Of a stretch of 58,520 nt of DNA, positions 8,285-17,003 are shown piece after piece (position 1 is the first letter of the stretch; every line of letters starts with the position of its first letter). Source of the DNA: Blautia sp. (GTDB lineage Bacteria > Bacillota > Clostridia > Lachnospirales > Lachnospiraceae); assembly GCA_029257805.1 (NCBI GenBank), contig JARIAR010000012.1:1-58520 (forward strand). The letters run 5' to 3'. Under the pieces are notes generated by a model. That model ran no database searches. It was not told where the DNA came from and worked only from the letters and a program-made list of their open reading frames with translations. Made by a program: the position numbers and the translations under genes.

Positions 8285-9862
8285 ATGGAAGAGAAAAAAA
8301 TTATTGAATTTCGAAATATTGTAAAAAATTTTGATGGACAGATTGTGCTGAAGGGAATTAATCTGGATATTTATGAAAATGAATTCGTAACCCTGTTAGG
8401 TCCGAGTGGATGTGGTAAAACGACACTTCTGCGTATTTTAGGCGGATTTCTGGATCCGGATGAAGGAAAAGTTATTTTTGATGGGGAGGAAATCAGCAAA
8501 AAGCCTCCATATGAGAGGGAGCTGAATACAGTGTTTCAGAAATATGCACTGTTTCCTCATTTAAATGTATATGAAAATATTGCTTTTGGATTGAAATTAA
8601 AGAAAGTAAGTAAGGATATTATTGATCAGAAGGTCATGAAAATGTTAAAACTGATTGGCCTGGAAGGTTATGAAAAAAAGAATACAACACTTCTTTCAGG
8701 CGGACAGCAGCAGCGAGTAGCCATTGCCCGGGCGCTTATCAATGAGCCGAAGGTTTTGCTTCTCGATGAGCCGCTGGCAGCGCTGGATCTGAAAATGAGA
8801 AAAGAAATGCAGTACGAACTGAAGCGTATTCAGCAGGAAGTAGGAATTACTTTCATTTTTGTTACGCACGATCAGGAAGAGGCGCTTACCATGTCAGATA
8901 AGATTGTGGTTATGAATAACGGTGAAATCCAGCAGGTAGGATCGCCGGAGGATATTTATAATGAGCCGTCCAATCGTTTTGTTGCAAACTTTATTGGAGA
9001 AAGCAATATTCTTCCGGGAGTGATGTTGGAGGATTATAAAGTACAGTTTGACGATCTGGTGTTTGACTGTGTGGATTTTGGATTCAAGGAAAATGAGAAG
9101 GTGGATGTGGTGATCCGTCCGGAAGATATTGATATTGTAGATGTGAAGGATGGAAAACTTACAGGAGAAGTCTGCAGTGTGCTTTTTAAAGGTGTTCATT
9201 ATGAAATTATCGTAGAGACCGTTCCAGGTACAAGCGTAACCGTAGATATGCGTGTGATACGAAATCAGGATGTGACAAGTGAAGATGGAAAAGAAAAGAT
9301 AAGTGCCAATAATTTCTACGTGGATGTTGACGATGTGGAAAATCTTGATGATAAAGAAGTAATCGCTCTTTCCAATGCGCAGGCATGGACAGTAGAAGAT
9401 GAGGAATATGTTTCCATTGCAAGAGTAGATTATGAAGTATCAAAAGAAGAAGGGCATTATCCGGTTGTATTTACTACGGTAAACGGAACGAAGATTGAAA
9501 GGATGATCTATGTTGTGGATCAGCCTTTTGTGAAAAATGAAAAAGCGAATGAAGCCGTTATGGCATTTAATTTTCAGAAAACAGTAGATGAGATCCTGGA
9601 ATCTCAGGCGCTTGATACAGATCTTAAAACCTGGGCAAATGCGCAGGGATGGAAATTAAGTGATGAAAATCAGAGCGTAGACTTAAGTGTGGATTATGAT
9701 TTTGAGCCTGAAAATGTGACAGAGGGAATTTATAAGATTACCTTCCAGACAGCAGGTCGTGAATTAAAGATCCATACAACAGATTATTCGGAGGAAGGTC
9801 AGGAGGTCGGACTGACATTTTTACCGGAAGATATCCATGTAATGTCAAAGGTGGGATACTAA
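8285..9862 (+). CDS. potA: Spermidine/putrescine ABC transporter ATPase with insertion in TOBE domain
   Basis: ATG 8285 (MEEKKIIEF) fits the family N-terminus better than the upstream TTG at 8222. Residues 1-240 are a standard ABC ATPase: Walker [11 protein letters not shown]-loop, signature [15 protein letters not shown], Walker [13 protein letters not shown] and H-loop [13 protein letters not shown] domain begins near residue 280 ([18 protein letters not shown]) and ends at [18 protein letters not shown] with DIHVM. Between these halves lie about 180 extra residues (roughly 311-488) made of two related copies of about 75 residues, each with a NAQxW core, a VDY strand and a YPVVF/YKITF strand. 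The protein is 525 aa against about 350 for ordinary PotA. The frame is intact and overlaps potB by one base. It energises polyamine uptake. Confidence 0.92.
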   Translation: MEEKKIIEFRNIVKNFDGQIVLKGINLDIYENEFVTLLGPSGCGKTTLLRILGGFLDPDEGKVIFDGEEISKKPPYERELNTVFQKYALFPHLNVYENIAFGLKLKKVSKDIIDQKVMKMLKLIGLEGYEKKNTTLLSGGQQQRVAIARALINEPKVLLLDEPLAALDLKMRKEMQYELKRIQQEVGITFIFVTHDQEEALTMSDKIVVMNNGEIQQVGSPEDIYNEPSNRFVANFIGESNILPGVMLEDYKVQFDDLVFDCVDFGFKENEKVDVVIRPEDIDIVDVKDGKLTGEVCSVLFKGVHYEIIVETVPGTSVTVDMRVIRNQDVTSEDGKEKISANNFYVDVDDVENLDDKEVIALSNAQAWTVEDEEYVSIARVDYEVSKEEGHYPVVFTTVNGTKIERMIYVVDQPFVKNEKANEAVMAFNFQKTVDEILESQALDTDLKTWANAQGWKLSDENQSVDLSVDYDFEPENVTEGIYKITFQTAGRELKIHTTDYSEEGQEVGLTFLPEDIHVMSKVGY

Positions 9863-10698
9863 TGAAGAAATTTTCGCAGCTTGCGCTGCCATATATTGTC
9901 TGGGCGGTTTTGATGCTTCTTCTTCCCATGGGGCTGATTGCAGTCTATTCCTTTATGGATTCCGGGAACAGCATTATTCCGTTTAGCTTTACGCTGGAGC
10001 ATTATATCACTTTTTTTACTGACCATGATTTTTTGATGATTCTCTGGCGTTCTATTTTAATTGCAGTAAAAACTACCGTAATCTGTCTTCTGCTTGGGTA
10101 TCCTGTGGCCTATTTTATAGCAGGAAGCAGAGAGAAGGTACAGAACATTTTGATTTTATGTATCACCATCCCCATGTGGATCAACATGCTTGTAAGAACA
10201 TATGCTTGGATCGGACTTTTAAGCGAAGGGGGACTGGTACAGAAGATTTTAGGATTTTTAGGATTTGGAAATGTAGAACTTTTGTATACAGAAGGGGCAG
10301 TTCTTCTTGGAATGGTATATAATTTTCTGCCTTTTATGATTTTACAGATCCAGACATCTTTAAGTAAGATGGATGGCGCACTTTTACAGGCAAGTGCAGA
10401 TTTGGGAGCAAGACCTTATCAGACTTTCTGCAGGGTAACGCTTCCTTTATCCATACCAGGTGTAATAAACGGGATTACCCTTGTTTTTCTCCCGGCGGTA
10501 AGTTCCTTTTTTATTCCAAAACTTCTTGGAGGCGGACAGTATTTCCTTATCGGAAATATGATTGAAAACCAGTTTATTACAGTTGGGGAATGGAACTTTG
10601 GAAGCGCGATCTCCATGATCATGGCGATTATCATGATGCTTCTTATGATGGCGGTACGCAGGGTGGAAGTGCGTAATCATGGTGGGAAGGAGGAATAA
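9862..10698 (+). CDS. potB: Spermidine/putrescine ABC transporter permease PotB
   Basis: A 278-residue integral membrane protein with six predicted segments. The EAA-type cytoplasmic loop that docks on PotA reads ASADLGARPYQTFCRVTLPLS. The family-typical MWINMLVRTYAW segment precedes it. The ATG shares its A with the potA stop (TAATG), so translation is coupled. It forms the translocation pore with the PotC half of the next protein. Confidence 0.93.
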   Translation: MKKFSQLALPYIVWAVLMLLLPMGLIAVYSFMDSGNSIIPFSFTLEHYITFFTDHDFLMILWRSILIAVKTTVICLLLGYPVAYFIAGSREKVQNILILCITIPMWINMLVRTYAWIGLLSEGGLVQKILGFLGFGNVELLYTEGAVLLGMVYNFLPFMILQIQTSLSKMDGALLQASADLGARPYQTFCRVTLPLSIPGVINGITLVFLPAVSSFFIPKLLGGGQYFLIGNMIENQFITVGEWNFGSAISMIMAIIMMLLMMAVRRVEVRNHGGKEE

Positions 10699-10702
10699 TG
10701 GA

Positions 10703-12592
10703 ATGAAAAAAAAGAAACATTCCTTTGGGAAGATCTTAATGATCCTGATTATCATATTCTTTTATCTTCCTATTGCCTATATGATTGTGTTTTCCTTCAA
10801 TGAAGGAAAATCCCTAACACATTTCAGCGGATTTTCTCTGCGGTGGTATCGGCATATGCTGGAATCAGGGGATATGATGGAGGCTTTATATACAACCTTT
10901 GGGATTGCCCTGATCGCTACGTTTGTATCGACTATTGTGGGGACTATTTCTGCAATTGGTCTTAGTAAATCAAAGAAGATCCTGCGCAGACTGGTAGAGC
11001 AGATCAATAATCTCCCTATGATGAATCCGGAAATTGTTACAGCGATTGGATTGATGCTTCTTTTTATTACCTTTCGTGTTGAGAAAGGATATATGACGAT
11101 GCTGCTGGCACATATTGCATTTTGTATCCCGTATGTAATGCTGTCTGTTATGCCAAAGATTCGTTCTCTTGATCCCAATCTGGCTGATGCGGCGATGGAT
11201 CTTGGGGCAACACCATGGAAAGCTCTTGTAAAAGTTGTGGTTCCGCAGATTACGCCAGGGATTGTGTCAGGTGCTCTCATTGCCTTTACCATGTCAGTAG
11301 ATGATTTTATTATTTCCTACTTTGTAACAGGGCGAGGAGTTAAAAACTTAAGTATTATGGTCTATACCATGAGCAAGCGAATGAATCCAAGTATTAATGC
11401 GATTTCTACACTGGTGGTTGTACTTATTACCATTGTTCTGGTTGTGATCAATGTTGTGCCAATATTTGCGGCAAAGCGTGAACACAGGGAAAATACCAGA
11501 AGGAGACATGCTTTTCCGGCAGTGGCCGCAGTTCTTGCCGTGCTGATCGCCGTAGTGTCTGTTGTACGATTTGGAGGAAAAGGTGTGGCACGTCCTTTCG
11601 AAGGGCAGACGTTGCATTTATATAACTGGGGCGAATATACAGGGGAGAATATCCTGGCAGATTTTGAAGAGGAAACAGGTGCTACTGTTATAATGGAGAA
11701 TTTTGAATCCAATGAGCAGATGTATATTAAAGTAGCAAACGGAGAATCCTATGATGTTCTTGTACCAAGTGATTATATGATCCAAAGGATGATAGATGAG
11801 GATCTTTTGCAGAAACTGGATTATGATAAGTTAAACTGTATGGATCTTTTGGTTGAAGATGTAAAAGGACTTCCTTATGATCCTAAAAATGAATATTCCG
11901 TTCCGTACTTCTGGGGAACGGCAGGTATTGTATATGACAAAACAAAGGTTGATGTAAAAGACCTGGAGGAACAGGGGTATAATATTTTCCTGAATGAGAA
12001 GTATAAAGGCGATATTTATCTTTATGATTCAGAGAGAGATTCTTTTATGATGGCCTTGAAAGCCCTGGGATATTCTATGAATACAGAAAATGAACAGGAA
12101 ATACAAAAAGCTTATGACTGGCTTGTGAAATGTGTGCAGACAATGAAGCCGGAAATTGTAACAGATGAGATTATTGATAATATGGCGCAGGGGAGAAAAG
12201 CACTTGGTCTGATCTATTCCGGAGATGCTACCTATGTAATTTCTGAAAATGAAAACATGGGATATTATCTCCCGGAGACAGGGACAAATCTTTGGTCTGA
12301 TGCTATGGTCATTCCTAAAAATGCTAAAAATCCGGAACTTGCACATGCCTTTATTAATTATGCTTCCAGTTATGATGGGGCATATGATAACTCCAGTTAT
12401 GTGGGCTATACATCTGCAAATAAAGAAGTTATGGAAACATTGTATGGAGAAGGCGGTGATTATGAAGGCGCTAACTCCTATATTCCGCGGTCAGGAAATG
12501 AGAAAGACGAAGTTTTTGTTTATAATGAAAAGACGAAAAAGATTATCAGTAACCTGTGGAGCAGAGTAAAAATAGCAGCAAGCAATGCATAA
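10703..12592 (+). CDS. potCD: PotC-PotD fusion: polyamine permease with tethered substrate-binding protein
   Basis: ATG 10703 follows a GGAAGGAGG site; the upstream in-frame ATG at 10679 overlaps that site and is less likely. Residues about 1-265 are a PotC permease with the EAA loop AAMDLGATPWKALVKVVVPQ and a SVDDFIISYFVTG segment. A basic linker (AAKREHRENTRRRH) and one more membrane helix (AFPAVAAVLAVLIAVVSVV) follow. From about residue 305 comes a PotD-type periplasmic-binding fold beginning LHLYNWGEYTGENILADFEEE and ending near the C-terminus. The binding domain needs no signal peptide or lipobox because the extra helix tethers it outside. PotCD fusions are known in Firmicutes. It completes the potAB-CD operon, which ends at a strong terminator. 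Confidence 0.92.
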   Translation: MKKKKHSFGKILMILIIIFFYLPIAYMIVFSFNEGKSLTHFSGFSLRWYRHMLESGDMMEALYTTFGIALIATFVSTIVGTISAIGLSKSKKILRRLVEQINNLPMMNPEIVTAIGLMLLFITFRVEKGYMTMLLAHIAFCIPYVMLSVMPKIRSLDPNLADAAMDLGATPWKALVKVVVPQITPGIVSGALIAFTMSVDDFIISYFVTGRGVKNLSIMVYTMSKRMNPSINAISTLVVVLITIVLVVINVVPIFAAKREHRENTRRRHAFPAVAAVLAVLIAVVSVVRFGGKGVARPFEGQTLHLYNWGEYTGENILADFEEETGATVIMENFESNEQMYIKVANGESYDVLVPSDYMIQRMIDEDLLQKLDYDKLNCMDLLVEDVKGLPYDPKNEYSVPYFWGTAGIVYDKTKVDVKDLEEQGYNIFLNEKYKGDIYLYDSERDSFMMALKALGYSMNTENEQEIQKAYDWLVKCVQTMKPEIVTDEIIDNMAQGRKALGLIYSGDATYVISENENMGYYLPETGTNLWSDAMVIPKNAKNPELAHAFINYASSYDGAYDNSSYVGYTSANKEVMETLYGEGGDYEGANSYIPRSGNEKDEVFVYNEKTKKIISNLWSRVKIAASNA

Positions 12593-12595
12593 AAC

Positions 12596-12635
12596 AAACA
12601 GGCAGAGAGCGGTTTTCTAAGCTCTCTGCCTGTTT
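12596..12635. terminator. Rho-independent terminator, bidirectional
   Basis: Perfect 15-bp stem AAACAGGCAGAGAGC/GCTCTCTGCCTGTTT (12596-12610 with 12621-12635) between the convergent potCD and uraA genes. Confidence 0.92.
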
Positions 12636-12648
12636 AGTTTATTATTAA

Positions 12649-13911
12649 TTATGCTTCTTCTCTGTCGTTTGTAAGATGAAACTTATCCAGAATATAGAAA
12701 ATAAGACTTAAGATCATGGCAACAATACATGCAAGGACCATACCTGTAAGTTCTACATTTCCAAATTTTACAGAAATACCGGAAAGGCCGGTAACAAATA
12801 CGACGGAAGTAAGGGTCAGGTTTCTGGAACGTCCGTAATCCACTTTGGAATCTACCAGGATTCGAATACCGGAAGCTCCGATCATACCATATAACAGGAA
12901 TGAAATACCACCGATAACAGGTCCGGGTACTGTCTGGATCAGCATAGAAAGTTTCCCCACAAAGGAGCAGATGATGGAGAGAATTGCAGCACCGGCGATT
13001 ACACGAACACTGTATACTTTTGTAACAGCCATAACTCCAATGTTTTCTCCATAAGTTGTAGTTGGTACAGATCCGATCATACCGGAAAGCATGGTGGACA
13101 GGTTGTCGCCCAGCAGAGAACGGTGCAGACCAGGATCTTTTAAAAGGTCTCTTCCTACAATTTTACTTGTTACAACCTGATGTCCAATATGTTCAGAGGT
13201 AATAACGAGAAGTACGGGAAGGATGATGATAATGGCAGTCATATCAAATTTTGGAAGCTGGAAATTAGGAAGAGCGAACAGAGGAGCAGATGCTACTTCT
13301 GCAAAATCAACAATTCCACAGCAAAGAGCTGCAACATATCCTGCGATTACGGCAATTAAAATAGGGATAACCGATAAGAAACCGCGGAACAGGATGTTTC
13401 CAAAAACAGCGACGCCAAGGGTAACAAGAAATACGATTACGTTCTTTGGATCAATAACTTCATCAAGAAGTCCAGCATTGCCGGCTGCACTTCCGGAAAG
13501 CTCCAGACCGATCAGGGCAACAACTGGTCCCATTGCTGCAGGCGGCAGTACAATGTCAATCCAGGAAGAGCCGAATTTATAAATGATAAATGCCAGGATA
13601 CAGCCGCAAAAACCAACAGCTACAAAGCCGCCAAGGGCATACTCGTATCCCATCTGGCTGATTACAATACCGGCAGGAGCCAGGAATGCAAAACTGGAGC
13701 CAAGGTAGGCAGGTGCTTTTCCTTTTGTGAGAACGATGAATAAAAGTGTCCCAATACCGTTCATAAAGAGTACGATAGCAGGGTTGATTCCGAAAATGAA
13801 AGGAACCAGAACCGTAGCGCCAAACATGGCGAACATATGCTGGATACTTAAGGGAATCAAAAGTTTTGCAGGTACTTTGTCTTCTACTTGAATAATTTTT
13901 CTTTGTTCCAT
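12649..13911 (-). CDS. uraA: Uracil permease (NCS2 family)
   Basis: The 420-residue polytopic protein belongs to the NCS2 nucleobase/ascorbate transporters. The segment TTTYGENIGVMAVTKVYS is close to that of E. coli UraA and favours uracil over xanthine or uric acid. The N-terminal LSIQHMFAMFGATVLVPF and the AYLGSSFAFLAP segment are also family-typical. An AGGAGGAAAA ribosome site precedes the ATG. It imports uracil by proton symport for pyrimidine salvage. I looked in the roughly 220-base upstream region for a purine riboswitch or PyrR attenuator and saw neither. Confidence 0.92.
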   Translation of the reverse strand: MEQRKIIQVEDKVPAKLLIPLSIQHMFAMFGATVLVPFIFGINPAIVLFMNGIGTLLFIVLTKGKAPAYLGSSFAFLAPAGIVISQMGYEYALGGFVAVGFCGCILAFIIYKFGSSWIDIVLPPAAMGPVVALIGLELSGSAAGNAGLLDEVIDPKNVIVFLVTLGVAVFGNILFRGFLSVIPILIAVIAGYVAALCCGIVDFAEVASAPLFALPNFQLPKFDMTAIIIILPVLLVITSEHIGHQVVTSKIVGRDLLKDPGLHRSLLGDNLSTMLSGMIGSVPTTTYGENIGVMAVTKVYSVRVIAGAAILSIICSFVGKLSMLIQTVPGPVIGGISFLLYGMIGASGIRILVDSKVDYGRSRNLTLTSVVFVTGLSGISVKFGNVELTGMVLACIVAMILSLIFYILDKFHLTNDREEA

Positions 13912-14078
13912 TTTTCCTCCTCAAAAAGTGAATTTATAGATTGTGTAATAGCAAGGGATTTTACAATCGGCTTATTCTAACATATTCTTTATTCTGATGG
14001 AAGCAATATTTTATAAAAAAAGCAAGAATCTTAAAATGGAAAACAAGATATGAATAGAAAAAACCAAAGGAGATATAG

Positions 14079-14084
14079 TATAAT
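14079..14084 (+). promoter_or_regulatory. Candidate -10 box for the GH112 phosphorylase gene
   Basis: A consensus TATAAT lies 67 bases before the start codon; no good -35 is visible at 16-18 bases upstream. The rest of the gap between uraA and this gene shows no further signal. Confidence 0.35.
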
Positions 14085-14150
14085 GTTTTTTATAGAAATT
14101 GCTGAGCAGAAATAAAAAAGAATAATTCAGTGAAAAACGGAGGAAAAAAG

Positions 14151-16310
14151 ATGGAAAAAAAGAGAGGGCGTGTAACGATTCCTACAGATTTAAATGTAAT
14201 CCCTCAGACATTAGAAATTCTGAAGAAATGGGGTGCAGACGCAGTTCGTGACTGTGATGGAACAGAATTTCCGGCAGAGCTTAAAGAAGTGGATGCAAAA
14301 GTTTATGCAACTTACTATACAACAAGAAAAGATAATGAGTGGGCAAAGGCACATCCGGAAGAAATTCAGCAGATGTATATTATGACAGATTTTTACAGCG
14401 CAGTTTCTGACAGTCTGTCTATTCATCTGATGGACCATATTTATCCGGCTATGTTAAAAGTAAACACCCGTGATGATAAAAAACGCTGGTGGGAAGTTAT
14501 GGACCGTACAACAGGAGAACCTGTTCCTGCAGATAAATGGGACTATGATGAAGAAAGCGGAAATGTAGTCATCCAGGCAGTACCTTTCCATGATTATACA
14601 GTAAGTTTTCTTGCTTATATCATGTGGGATCCGGTTCATATGTATAATGCAGTTGTAAATGACTGGAAAGATGTTGAACCGCAGATGACATTTGATGTAC
14701 GTCAGCCTCTTACAAGAGAATTTTCTCTGAAAAGATTGCGCCGTTTTCTTGAGACACATTCCTATGTGGATGTAGTGCGTTTCACAACATTTTTCCATCA
14801 GTTCACATTGATTTTTGATGAACTTGCAAGAGAAAAATATGTAGACTGGTACGGATATTCTGCATCTGTAAGTCCATATATCCTGGAACAGTTTGAAAAG
14901 GAAGCAGGGTACAAGTTCCGTCCGGAATTTATTATTGATCAGGGATATATGAACAATACATATCGTATTCCTTCCAAAGAATTCCGTGATTTCCAGGCTT
15001 TCCAGAGAAGAGAAGTTGCAAAACTTGCAAAAGAAATGGTAGATATTGTACATGAATATGGAAAAGAAGCCATGATGTTCCTTGGAGATCACTGGATCGG
15101 AATGGAACCATTTATGGACGAGTTTGCTTCCATCGGTGTTGATGCGGTTGTAGGAAGTGTTGGAAATGGAGCAACTCTTCGTCTGATCAGCGATATTAAA
15201 AATGTAAAATATACAGAGGGACGTTTCCTTCCATACTTCTTCCCGGATACCTTCCATGAAGGTGGAGATCCTGTAAAAGAAGCAAAAGTAAACTGGGTAA
15301 CAGCAAGAAGAGCAATTCTTAGAAGCCCGATTCAGAGAATCGGATACGGCGGATACTTAAAGCTTGCTCTGGATTTCCCGGAATTTGTTGAATATATCGA
15401 AAGTGTATGTGATGAATTCCGTACTCTTTATGACAACATTACAGGTACAACTCCATACTGCGTAGAACGTGTAGCCGTATTAAACTGCTGGGGGAAAATG
15501 CGTGCATGGGGCAATCATATGGTACATCATGCAATTTATTATAAACAGAACTACTCTTATGCGGGAATTATCGAAGCATTAAGCGGTGCTCCTTTTGATG
15601 TGAAGTTTATTAGCTTTGAAGATATTCTGGAAAATCCGGACATCTTAAAAGATATTGATGTAATCATTAACGTAGGAGATGCAGATACTGCCTACGGTGG
15701 TGGAGAATACTGGACAAATGAGAAGATTGTTACCGCTGTTAAGGAATTTGTTTACAGAGGCGGCGGATTTATCGGTGTAGGTGAGCCGGCTGCTCATCAG
15801 TGGCAGGGACGTTTCTTCCAGCTTTCTGATATTCTTGGAGTGGAAGAAGAACATGGATTTAACCTTAACAGAGATAAGTATAACTGGGATGAACATAAAG
15901 ATCATTTTATTCTTTCCGATTGTACAAAAGATGTAGATTTTGGAGAGGGAAAGAAAAACATTTTTGCACTTCCTGATACGGAAATCCTGATTCAGAGAGA
16001 ACAGGAAGTACAGATGGCGGTAAAAGAATTTGGACAGGGACGTGGTGTTTACATCAGCGGACTTCCATACAGCTTTGAAAACAGCCGTATTCTTTATCGT
16101 GCAATTCTCTGGTCTGCAGGGGATGATGAGAAGCTTCATCGCTGGTTCTCCACAAACTTTAATGTGGAAGTTCATGCGTATGTGAAGAATGGAAAATACT
16201 GTGTTGTAAATAACACTTATGAGCCGCAGGATACAACTGTTTACCGTGGTGATGGAAGCAGTTTTGATCTTCATATGGAAGCAAATGAAATCAAATGGTA
16301 TGAAATTTAA
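14151..16310 (+). CDS. gnpA: 1,3-beta-galactosyl-N-acetylhexosamine phosphorylase (GH112)
   Basis: ATG 14151 follows a CGGAGGAAAAAAG site; an in-frame GTG at 14130 overlaps that site. The 719-residue protein matches lacto-N-biose phosphorylases along its length: opening GRVTIPTDLNV, DRTTGEPVPADKW, VVRFTTFFHQFTLIFDE, and MMFLGDHWIG, where the Asp is residue 313, the same number as the catalytic acid of the Bifidobacterium longum enzyme. TEGRFLPYFFPDTF and RRAILRSPIQRIGYGGYL are also conserved. It phosphorolyses Gal-beta-1,3-GlcNAc or -GalNAc to Gal-1-P and the amino sugar in the cytoplasm; related clostridial GH112 enzymes act on Gal-beta-1,4-rhamnose, so the exact substrate is not settled. 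No sugar transporter or HexNAc kinase gene is adjacent, and a terminator follows. Confidence 0.92.
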   Translation: MEKKRGRVTIPTDLNVIPQTLEILKKWGADAVRDCDGTEFPAELKEVDAKVYATYYTTRKDNEWAKAHPEEIQQMYIMTDFYSAVSDSLSIHLMDHIYPAMLKVNTRDDKKRWWEVMDRTTGEPVPADKWDYDEESGNVVIQAVPFHDYTVSFLAYIMWDPVHMYNAVVNDWKDVEPQMTFDVRQPLTREFSLKRLRRFLETHSYVDVVRFTTFFHQFTLIFDELAREKYVDWYGYSASVSPYILEQFEKEAGYKFRPEFIIDQGYMNNTYRIPSKEFRDFQAFQRREVAKLAKEMVDIVHEYGKEAMMFLGDHWIGMEPFMDEFASIGVDAVVGSVGNGATLRLISDIKNVKYTEGRFLPYFFPDTFHEGGDPVKEAKVNWVTARRAILRSPIQRIGYGGYLKLALDFPEFVEYIESVCDEFRTLYDNITGTTPYCVERVAVLNCWGKMRAWGNHMVHHAIYYKQNYSYAGIIEALSGAPFDVKFISFEDILENPDILKDIDVIINVGDADTAYGGGEYWTNEKIVTAVKEFVYRGGGFIGVGEPAAHQWQGRFFQLSDILGVEEEHGFNLNRDKYNWDEHKDHFILSDCTKDVDFGEGKKNIFALPDTEILIQREQEVQMAVKEFGQGRGVYISGLPYSFENSRILYRAILWSAGDDEKLHRWFSTNFNVEVHAYVKNGKYCVVNNTYEPQDTTVYRGDGSSFDLHMEANEIKWYEI

Positions 16311-16330
16311 AAAGTAAATATTTTATAGGG

Positions 16331-16377
16331 AATCCCTCCGGAAATGTTGTATAATGTTTTCGGAGGGATTTTTATTT
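16331..16377 (+). terminator. Rho-independent terminator after GH112 gene
   Basis: Stem AATCCCTCCG/CGGAGGGATT (16331-16340 with 16361-16370), inner GAAA/TTTT extension possible, followed by TTTTATTT. Confidence 0.88.
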
Positions 16378-16413
16378 AGAAAATATTTATTTGATAAGGA
16401 GCAAGAATAAAAA

Positions 16414-16554
16414 ATGGATAAAAAAAACACAGAGCGTTCTTTATATTTTGGCGTGGGTATTTTATTATTGTTTAGTGCAATGATGAGACAGAATTATACT
16501 TTTTATGTACTGGGATTTGTTTTTATTATTTTAGGTTTTATGAAGAAGAGATAA
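16414..16554 (+). CDS. Small two-helix membrane protein, 46 aa
   Basis: ATG 16414 is preceded by an AAGGAGC ribosome site at 7-10 bases. The 46 residues begin with a charged MDKKNTERS segment, then two hydrophobic stretches (YFGVGILLLFSAMM and FYVLGFVFIILGF) separated by RQNYT, and end in MKKR. The plan is a hairpin membrane protein. I do not recognise a family. It lies 26 bases before the next membrane-protein gene and is probably co-transcribed with it. Confidence 0.6.
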   Translation: MDKKNTERSLYFGVGILLLFSAMMRQNYTFYVLGFVFIILGFMKKR

Positions 16555-16580
16555 AAATAAGCTTATAACAGGAGGTATGT

Positions 16581-16985
16581 ATGGATCTGGAACTTATATT
16601 ATTTATGTGTGTTTTTTCTTTAGCATTTTTCATTCCGGCTTTGATCTTTAGAAAGATTTTAAATAGCAGGGGTAAAAAATGTACAGAAAGCGCAGAGGCT
16701 CTTGTCATTGATATAAAAAGAAAATACGGAGGCGGAGGAACAAGTTCTCACCCTGTGTATGAATATTATGTAAATGGAATCCGATATACAAGAGAAGGAG
16801 CATATATGTCAACTTGTGTACCGAAGAAAAATACATTGGTTCCTATAAGGTATAATCCCTGTGAACCCTCCCAGTCATATATTGTAGGGTATGATGATAA
16901 GGTTTATCGCATTTTAAGTGTTGCGTTTGGTATTGGAGGACTTTTTCCAATTATTTTATGTATTATTTTGATGATTTTTGTGTAA
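16581..16985 (+). CDS. DUF3592-like membrane protein
   Basis: 134 residues with a hydrophobic N-terminal helix (LILFMCVFSLAFFIPALIF), a soluble middle and a C-terminal helix (FGIGGLFPIILCIILMIFV). The middle carries the pattern of DUF3592: HPVYEYYVNGIRYT, then a VPIRYNPCEPSQSYI segment that corresponds to the V-x-YdP-x-nP core of the family. A GGAGGTATGT site precedes the ATG. The function of DUF3592 proteins is not established. The hydrolase gene starts 18 bases downstream. Confidence 0.7.
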   Translation: MDLELILFMCVFSLAFFIPALIFRKILNSRGKKCTESAEALVIDIKRKYGGGGTSSHPVYEYYVNGIRYTREGAYMSTCVPKKNTLVPIRYNPCEPSQSYIVGYDDKVYRILSVAFGIGGLFPIILCIILMIFV

Positions 16986-17003
16986 AGATGAAAAGAGGTA
17001 TTC

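Noticed and set aside
13912-14129. Purine riboswitch or PyrR attenuator before uraA.
   Set aside because: I searched the minus-strand leader for the conserved pairing regions and a terminator/anti-terminator and saw none.
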